This document shows positions 21,388 through 31,400 of a DNA stretch of 64,000 nt, piece after piece. Origin of the DNA: Amoebophrya sp. A120 (taxonomy: Eukaryota > Sar > Dinophyceae > Syndiniales > Amoebophryaceae); assembly GCA_905178155.1 (NCBI GenBank), contig CAJINV010000002.1:3169515-3233514 (forward strand). The letters are read 5' to 3'. Each line of letters starts with the position of its first letter. Position 1 is the stretch's first letter. The position numbers were made by a program, and so were the translations under genes. Below the pieces are notes generated by a model. That model was not told where the DNA came from. It was given only the letters and a program-made list of their open reading frames with translations, and searched no databases.

Positions 21388-22457
21388 CAGTAAAAGTCTC
21401 GCTGATGCTGTGCAGAATTGCTCCTGGTGGACGACTCGTCCACCAGGATTCGAAATACCAGGTCGTTGTTCAAAAACGAAAAGTCGAAAAGGCTTGCTCG
21501 GTGTAGTTCAGAATCGTACTTCTTGTGGTATGCAACGTTGATGTGATGTGATGATGATTTTTCCTCGCTCGTTGATGTGATGTGTTTCCAGCAACACACT
21601 GTTCTTGTGTCACAGCAGACACGTATGGTGTTAGTGTTTTTTTGGTATAAGTACTTTTTTCGGTGTCCTCTCCATAGCAAGCGGTGTGACAACGCAAGAT
21701 GAGGACTACGAGAATTAAGTACACAAAACCGTGCGCCATCCTGAGATAACAAAATGCCCAGGATTAAGCACGGTCTTTCTCCTTTTTGATCCGACACAGC
21801 GCTTCTATGCGGGTTGCTTTTAGAAGTAGATCGCAACTGTTTAATAGTAGCAAAAACAAGAAGCCGTTGACGTCGATGAAGAGTAGATTGTAAGACGGCG
21901 TCGCTTCATTTGAAATTTCAATTTCCTCACGAGAACAACCACCGTGCTAGCGATAAAGATATTACAGTAGCGCTTTTTAATGTATTATTCAGAAGCTCCC
22001 GGCCGCGGTAGATCAGATCGTCTCTTGTTGTATCAGATACAGATCTTCACCTTCAGTGCGGAAGTCCTGTTCCTCGAAGCGATCCTGAAGACGCCGAAAC
22101 CAAAGATGCGGCTCGAAAGAACCCCGTTCCCGAGCCCTGACATAATTTCTCCTAGAAGCAAAGCCAAGGATTTTTGAGACACACGCGCAACTGTTAGTAC
22201 GTGCACTTGTCTACTACCTTATCAGGAACAAGCAGCGCCGTTAGCGTTAAGTACATGACCACCGGCATATAGTACCACACCTACTTCCGTACTTAGCGAG
22301 CGAGCCGTAGTTTTTACCATTATTCGCCATGCGGATCTTTGTCGTTTTATTTTTGACGCCGTGCTTGTGCTAGCGCTAGAAATACTTATTTTCGTCCAAT
22401 AACTACCGCTCTCACCAGCAGCTCCAGTAGTTGCTGGAGTGATCTATTTTCGATTCA
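21388..22457. other. Intergenic spacer
   Basis: No gene recognised. It contains a hairpin just after the transporter stop and, near 22421-22440, a weak CTCCAG/CTGGAG inverted pair. Confidence 0.5.
21423..21447 (+). terminator. Hairpin 36 nt after transporter stop
   Basis: CCTGGTGGACGA then one base, then the exact complement TCGTCCACCAGG. It sits in the presumed 3' UTR. It could act in 3'-end formation or mRNA stability; this is inference from position and symmetry only. Confidence 0.4.
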
Positions 22458-25400
22458 ATGCCAGGCTTGACAGAACTCCCTTTTCTGTCTAGTCCTCCTC
22501 CGCTACAGGAAGGATCGTTAGAAGATGATTATCAGGATAATACCGTAGAAATCATAGACTACCGAAGTGGCCAACACGGCAACTTTTTGGGCGGTGGTCA
22601 ACAATATCTTCAGGACATAGCACGTAGAACATACGGTAGTTGTGGCACTTCTCCACTTAATCACAATGTGAACCAAAGAACAAACACGGGTTTATTACAC
22701 ACCACTCTAAACCCGGAGAATTCATTTCCCTTCGAGCTCCACGCCAACGACCCTAGAGGACAGCTGCTCGCGTTTTTTTCGGGCGAAGAAGGCCAGACTC
22801 CGGACCAAATTTACCCAGACGGAACACCAGCAACCATGGCGGACTCCAGGGGGTATTGCAGCAAGGAGGCAAATATGCTGATCTTGAATACCATTAACCT
22901 GCATATGCCGTCTTCGCCGAATAACGAAAGGAGAAAGGCGGACAGCTGGATGCGCTTGTGGGTGGGGTCAAACACGGTGACCATGACGAGCATTATGGGT
23001 TTGGAAAAACTAGCGGAGTTTTACCAAACGAAGGACCCAATCCCGTTGACCGTGAACCCCGGGGGGCAAAATCCGAAGATGACAAAAAGCACGACAGGAT
23101 GCTGTGGACTGAGCCCGAATATGGTTGCGGTACTATAGAAGCAGCTCCAGAAGATGTTTTATTCTCGTACTATGCATGACAAGTTCTTCTTCTTCATCTT
23201 CTTCTTACTAGAAACAGGTTTATGAAAGTGTTTACCTGTATTCTATCATCCTCCACCAGCTCCAAAACCAAAATAATTCTATACAGTGGATAAATTTTAC
23301 CATGCATGAACCGCCTTTCACAAAATCACATCTCAGTTTCTTTCCTCCCCCGCCTGTTCGGGCTGCATCGCGACCGCCCTCCGTATATGAATTGCAAATA
23401 TGTGTGGGTCTGGACGAAGGTGGTAACTTGTCATGGTAAATCTGAAGCATACAAGAATCTGTGTTGCATGAGTGCCAAAAGCTGTCCACTTTCGACCAAG
23501 TTGGGAGGGAGGTTCTCATGCAGGATAGGCATGGCAGAGACCTCGCAGAGTCTGTCATGCTAAGTCCTGCATTCCGGACCTCATGGGTCATGGAAAATCT
23601 GCACTGCAAGTTTACACTCTTCCAGACCCAGACACTTTTGCACAGGATACCGTAACCGCGCGAAAACCGACCACAGAATACACCACTACCTGCCCTACAT
23701 GCTGGCGGTCATTCCCCATTTCGAATCTATGGATGTGTCAGGATCGAAATCAAGAAAATCGAAATAATTTGTGATGCATAAAATGGATACCACTTGAGGC
23801 CGCAGTTTCCAAGTGGCGCATGACAATTTCGGGAGCACCAAGATCCAGTCTGTCATGCTGTTTGGGCAAAGAAGACTGCTCCTCTCATGCTACTCTGGCA
23901 GCGCACTCCATACCCCAAAACAGGCTTGCAATCGGCCTCATTTGCCTGCTCCCCAACACAGGCCTTACGTGCCCTACATTTTACGCATTACAAATTTTTC
24001 GATTTTGGCGATTTCGGTCCTGACACTCTCATAGAATCCCACCGTGCGGTAATGAAGTGCGTCGCCTCGGCAATCTGCATGGCCTTTCTCGCGGGCTCTA
24101 GCTATGTGCCGGCGTCGAGAGCAAAGACCGACAAGACGACTGCCGACACAACCGAGAACAACAACAACGGGGTGCCTCTTGATGAGCTCTTTATCGAATT
24201 GGAACAGAAGGGCACCTGGTCAGCTTTGTATGTCTTAGGTGCGTTGCCGTACGAAGTTTCCGTGTGGACCCGATCTGCGGTGAATAAAGCGGCGATGCTG
24301 AAGCGATTGAGGAACGACCAGAATAACGCTAGCAATAATAACAACAACATCCCCTACGCCGTCAGGATGCTGAATGTTTTGGAAAAAATTACCGTTGGCA
24401 GGATTTTCGAGCCGGCGAATTCCGGACAAATGCTGACAAAAGAGCAGGAAAAGGACATGAAATATGGAGTTCTCAAACGTTACAGTCTCAACTGTTACAA
24501 CATGAATTTGTCATGCAAAAATACCATCATCATCCACGCGACCAAGCTGCTTCGCATGACAAATTTGCCTAGGGCTAAACAGCGCCGAAACGACCTGTGC
24601 GGAATTTGTAATGCTACAGGCGCAAGAGCCTTCCCCTTTCGCTTTTCCCATTCTTGCATCACAAATCCATGTAACAGCTGAGAGTGTAACAGTTGAGAAC
24701 GCCATATGAAGCTGCTCGCGGATTTGTTGCTCGAATGCGCCGCGAACTGGGTCCCGATGCTGCAGCCGGATAACTTGCTGCTCCAGATCCAGATGGACAA
24801 TTTGCTCCGGCTCTGCGCGCAGGTGGGGCGCAACCTGCCGCCGGACCAGCAGGGGGATTCTTCTATGGCGGCGGTAGCTCATTTATTTGGAAATTTTTTT
24901 TTTTTTTCTATATAGCGCTTAAATAGCTAGCAAGATATGCATTTATTGGCCCCATTACTGTAGCTAAAGGCGGAGTGCCCGTCTGCGAAAGGAAAACGAA
25001 GGCCGATACTGCGGCAACCGATGGCGTGGTAGACCATGGAGCTGGGGCACGGATTCGTCTACAAATCCGTTCAGCAGGAGGTCGTGCTTGCCGGATCGTG
25101 GGTGCTCCGCTGTTCCGGAATCTGGCTGAAGACTTCGAATTGGATACGTTAACTAGCTACAGTAATGGGGCATTTGGCATGCAAAAGAGAATGCGTAGCT
25201 AAGTGGTATAGCTAAAAAAAAAAATATTTTACAAATAAATGAGCTACCGCCGCCATATCTTCGCCCGCCAAATTCATCGAGGCTTTGGTCACGAAGACGC
25301 TGAAATTGAACATGAACGAGGCCCCGACGCAACAGTTCGTGGAAAAGCTATTGTGAGGAAAAATCACCCCTCCCCCTATTGAACACGCATCCGTCGGAGA

Positions 25401-28400
25401 ATTTGTGATGCAGATTTGTGACCACAAATCCTGTCTGTCTTGCAAGAAGGCAAAGTCAGAGAGCCCGCCACATTATGCAGGCGGTTTGTGATGCTGCTCG
25501 CCTTACAGCATAGACATTTGTCATGCTAGGCGCCTAAGTCAAAACCTCTCGGCTCAGCCTTGGCATGTTCCTGCAGTCCTCTACTGCAAGACAAATCCGA
25601 TTTGTGTCTGGAAATCCAGCATTAGAAACTTCGTTTCGATATGGGGAGGGGGTCTCTTTCCATTTGATAGAAGCTGTTGCAGCTTCTCGCTGCGGCCACG
25701 CCGGAGGAGCAGGAAGAACACGATAACGACCCGAGTGACACCAGTTCTATGCACACGAAAAAATCATCCTCCGTCGGCAACAACTTCCAGCGGTGCAGGT
25801 TACTCCTCACCGCCCTGTATCAACTGCAAAAGTATCGCACTCGTATAAATGCATGACAAATTATTTCCTCAGCATGAGAAATAAAATTTGTAATGCGGAT
25901 TTCCCTTGAGAGAAAAAGATTTGTAATGCATGACTGCAATGCGAGTGCGATACTTTTGCACAGGATGCCCTGGAGGCCTACCGCATGAATCCGAACATTA
26001 CGGCGACCATTCTCAATGATATGCAAGAAAAAAACTGTGTGAGTGTAAGTCTGTGATGCAGGAAATGCAAAACTGTTACACTTGTCATGCTGGATCTGCC
26101 TTACAGCCTACTTTCATACGTGTTTCCACGTGCTAGCGGCGAATGACAGATTAATGCAAAACGAATTTGTGATGCTGCTCTTCCTAAAAAGTTGCACTTG
26201 CACAGTTTTCTTCCTGGATAAACGAGATTATCCCATTGCTGAACAAAAGTAAATCCCACGGCGGCATGCACCTCTGCGACCTATCCTGTGCAAAAGTATC
26301 GTACTCGTACTAATTGCAAATATGCATGACAAATCTTCTTCCTAAGGTAAAACAGCATTACAAATTCGACTTCTCTCCTTGCCAAAATTTGCAATGCAAT
26401 TTATACGAGTACGATACTTTTGCAGTTCATACGACCTCGCCTTGCCCTATTTTGCGGGGCTGAAAAAAGCCTGCGCGGGGCAGCTGCCGCGGTTACCGGA
26501 GATTTTGGAAATCTGCCGGAAGTACTGCAAAATCCCTTTCAAGGGCTACATCGCGTATTACCAAAACGCCGGGCCTCTATTCCCTCTCGAACAGGAAAGG
26601 CGAAGTGCGGAGCAGTTGGAAGAGATGTTTCTCCCGGACGACACTTTATTTGACGAGTTTCTCGGCTACCGAGAAACCTTTGCGGACGCGGTCCGCGAGA
26701 TCGTAACCACCAGCGAGGAAACGTTGGCGGTCGTTCGCGGCTCTTTGGAAAAAGTTTCCGCGATTTTCCAAAAAGCGTCGCAGCTGCAGGTACAAGCCGA
26801 GACCGCGAAACTGCCCTTAGTGAACCTTCCGCACCCGAGCGGGGCGGGGGCCGCGGTTGAGCAGTTGGATGATTTGCTGCTCGAGCTGGAGGAGCATTTC
26901 TTCTTTTTGAGCTGTTTAGCCCGGAACATCCAGGGGCTGCACATGCCGGAAGTGTCGACGACTTTGGTGAACCTGTTCAAGCTGTTGCTATTATGTATTG
27001 CAAAAGTATCGTGCTAGTACAAATTGCATCACAAATTTTGGCAAGAAGGAAAGTGGAATTTGTGATGCTGTTTTGCCTTTGTAAAAACATTTGTCATGCA
27101 TATTATGCAATTAGTACGAGTAGGATACTTTTGCACAGGATAGCTATCGAGCAACAACAACGCGAATTTAATCAAGGGTTTCTTATACCGATCGCGCGTT
27201 CTGTGCTCAACGTTTCTGCGGTTCTGCTCGGGGTACGTGATTATGAATCGCAAAAGTATCGTACTAGTAGAAATTGCAATACAAAGTTCCTTAGCATGAG
27301 AAATGGAATTTGTAATGCGGATTTACGTTGGCAAAATGATTTGTAATGCACGACTGCAATTCATTTTACGAGTGCGATGCTTTTGCACAGGATAGTGACG
27401 GGTCTTCTCGCCGAAGAGGACGACACGGAGGTTTTTCACCAGCTGTATCTCCTCTGTATCTTCAGTTTAACTGCCCATCCGATGGAAATCCAGTGGAAGT
27501 TGATGTCGACAAGTGCTACCGCTTCCTCCAGCGGGAAATCAACGAACAAATCCACCGCGAGTACGGGCTCGGGCCTGATCGCAAAGTCAAGCTCTTCCTC
27601 CTCTTCCGACAGAACCGGAAACCACAGAGACGGCAGCAGCAGAACTCAAGATATGAATTCTGCGGATAAGAATTCCATCGAGGACAACCTACCCGATTTA
27701 GTCGCCTCGGAATTACAAAGCAAGCAGCTTTTCCCACCGACGGCGAGCAGCACGGGGGGGAATAGCGTTCCTTTATCCCCCGCAGAAGTCTTCTTCACGT
27801 TGATCATCCAACGAAATTGGTCCTTCAAATCCAGGCAAGACCATTTAGGCGCTGTGTGCCTGTTGAAATGCGCACAGTGCGTCGAGATTGGGCCCAAACA
27901 CATGGTTCCTGCTGCTCTCGGTGGAGGTGGAGCATCTACTTCATCAAGCCCCCAAGAACATCAACTACAGCAGCCGCAATTGTCCACCTCGCAGTCGGGA
28001 ACAATAATTCCAGAGATCTTAATCCAGTGGGCCATCGAGTTCTGTGAGCGAACGATTTTCATTCTGACCACGCACGCGAGCACGAAAACGTTCGAGAAGC
28101 AGTTCCCGAACGCAACAGCAGTAGAGTCTTCCCAACAGCAAGAGAAGCAGAATCAGGCGAACACAGCGAAGGTGATCTACGACAGCCGAACAGCGGAGGT
28201 TCTGGCGCAGATTTTGGCGATTCTGTCCAGCTACAACACCAGTATTGCGGAGAAAGTTCTCGGGAAACACTTCGTCACCGCGGTCGGGGTTTTGGCTGGG
28301 GAGATTGAGAAGTTTATTGTACTAAACGGGAAAATTTTTATGCAGCCGAACAACCAGCAATATAGAGCCTCCAACGCAATAAACAACGGAGACCGATCGG

Positions 28401-31400
28401 CCGCGGGAGCTGCAGGGGCGAATTCGACAAGAACGTCGAGAACGAGGTCGACTTCGGATGTGAAAGCGAGCAGCAAAACGACTGTGAGACATGCCCAGCA
28501 AAACAAAAACCCGCACCAGAGCTCTGTAGAAAAGATCTTGAAACACTTGACTTGTTTGATCCGCCACTCGTTGCTGGCAGATAAGAAAACGTTCGGGGCG
28601 GCATCCTCTTCGAAAAGCAGCACCCCGACGAACGCTGGAGTCTCGCCGATCGCGGTTAATATTGGTGGTGGCTCTAGCAGTATCGCAAGAAAAGACTGTT
28701 TCACTGTAAACTTGTGATGCATAAAACGGAACGCAAATGCGTTTGTCTTGCGACACATGCACGCCATTGGATTTTTAGCTGTGTTTTCCCGTAGGAATCA
28801 CGCGTGCCAAGTTTTCTTTGTCATGTGTAACAAACTTGTGATGCAAATCTTGCAAAATCATCACAGTGAAACAGTTTCTTCGTAGGATAAGCAGTAGCAC
28901 CAGCTCTCTGTCCTTCTTCCCGCCGGCCAGGACGATTTCGGACTCAGGGAATCATAGCAACTCGTCTGGTAGCGCCGGAGGAAGTAGTAATTCGCAGAGC
29001 AGCAAAACTCTTGTCCAAAAATACCTCCTGCCGAATCAGATGCCGGAGAACGCTGGCGCCCGATTGTTGCAGAACTCGAAACTCTGTCTCCAGGCTTTCA
29101 ATGTGAAGTCAAACAACCAGCAAGGGCCGAGCTTGGCGGACATTCTGACAAATAACTACAACATTGAGCACTCCTTGCACCCGTTTATGGAGAAACTCAC
29201 CCACGACGTTGGTACCACTGACAGCGCAGCAATATTAAATCAAGCCGGAACTACATCAGGCAACGGGCTAAGAAACAACAGCGGTAGCAGCTTGTCTAGA
29301 AACAGCCGGCAGCAGAACAGTAGTAGTATTCTAGACCGGGAGGAGATGGAGGCGATTCTGCTGGAAAACGAACTCTACGGGATGGACAATTTCCCGCCGG
29401 GATCTGGAAGAGTTCTTTTGGAAGAGATGATGGGCAATGCGGCGATGCACATGAATAATGGAGCGATGAATAGCGATGGCTTATTGTTGAACAGCAGCGG
29501 CCCCGAAGCAGCAGGTTCTTTCTCCCTACAGATAAGAATTTCCGACATCACCGCGTTGTACCAATTTTCCGACTCTTTCATCGACTTTGTGACGACGGTG
29601 GCAAAATGCCCTCTGCTATTCCCCTTTGTCTGCGAATTCCTGCAGGCTTTACTCAGACAGGCGGATAACCAGGTAGGGGTAGGAGCTCTAGCTGGTGCGG
29701 GGAACAATATTAGTGGACAGCCTGCGGTCGCAGGAACTTCATGTTCATCCACGACTTCCGCAATGAGTTCGACTGCCCAGCAAATAAATAACCCGACGTT
29801 CGTTTTCAAAGCCGTTCTGCAAACCCGGTTAGCGACGACATTACTGCACATGTGCTTGCTACAGTGTCAGCTGAATCCAGAGTATGTTACCGAAGCGCAG
29901 AAGTTGGTTGCAGCAGGAGCGTCAACCAATCTACCCCAAAGTGTCGAGTTGATTGAGCAGCAATTTGTGCAGATGTTCATCCTCTCCAGTAGTGGTGCTG
30001 GCGGACAGCAACAGAACAACGTAAATGTGATATCACAGCAAACCCAAAGCAACCAGATCAGCGCGATTGTCGAGAAGGATTTGCAGACGAAGGTACTCCA
30101 ACTGCTTCTCAACACGTGCCCAGTTTTCACGGACGAATTGTCCTTCAACGAAAAGCAACGGCAGCAGATCCTACTCGCGGGGAAGAACTTACCACGCAGG
30201 TACAACTCGGCCGCGTACTCAGTCCACAATTTGCAGCAAGCGGAACAGGATTTGTTCCTGGGAATGGTCGCGGGAGAGGAGATCGACGAGTTGACCGGGG
30301 TGGGCCATTTTTTCAACGACGACCCAAGAGGGGGCCTACACCATCAACACGGGAACAATAACCTGAATCCGCATAACAATGAACACTACCGGCGGCAGCT
30401 CCAGGCAATGCGGCGCAACCGCCGGTACGCGGCATTGGATGACGCGGAGGCGCGGGTGATTCTCGGGAGACGCATGATGCAGCGGGAGCAGCGACGGAAC
30501 CACCTCGGTGGGGGACCGCAGCTCCGGGGCCTGAACCTCAGGAACAACGCGAGTGTGAACCAGCGCGCGGGCCGGGAACACGCCGGAAATTTTATCCTGA
30601 GCAAAAACGGCCCCACCCCAGAGTTGTCATGCAGATTTGCAATCACAGGAAAACTTGTAATGCGCATCCCCATGAGTATGAGAGGCATTCGCAATCGTTT
30701 ATCATCTGGATTTTATGATGCTGTAAACGGGATACCAGGGCGGCTTTGTGATGCGACTGCACTTGCTAGCTCGCAGTAGAGCACAGAGAAAAACTTGTCA
30801 TGCGTGACTCCAAAAACTTCTGGATCTGTGTTGCAGAGTTCCATCTTGACTCTGCGGTCGTGGGGACGTTTTTACACAGGATAAATGTGACGGCCATCGC
30901 GAACGCCGCGGTGGCGTTGAGCGGGGGAGTGTTGGAGTCGAACAAGTATTTGAATATCTTGCTGTACGACTTGCATAAGCTGTCGCAAACCTTGTGGCTG
31001 TGCGGAAACGGAAATTTGATGCGGATTGTGCAGAACAATAATTTATCCTGTGCAAAAGTATCGTACTCGTACAAATGCTAATGCAAGTCTTGCATTACAA
31101 ATCTTGTTTCCAAGGCAAACCTGCATTACAAATTTTATTTTTCACGCTTAGGGAATTTGTAATTACACGTACTCGGAACAGCTTACATCTCACAAGTAAA
31201 AGTGCATTTTTTGTGCATTGTGATGCACCAGTTGTGAGTTTTTGGTCTTCGCGAAAAAACTTCTTTCTTCCTCGCCTTGAGCGCTAGCCTAAACCCAGTT
31301 TTGTCATTCTGAGCCCATATATGTGCGGCGACTCTGAAGCCTGTAAGTAGCTCAAAGTAAAGAAATCCATCGCGTTTTTTATTTTCCTTTCTAAATTTCA

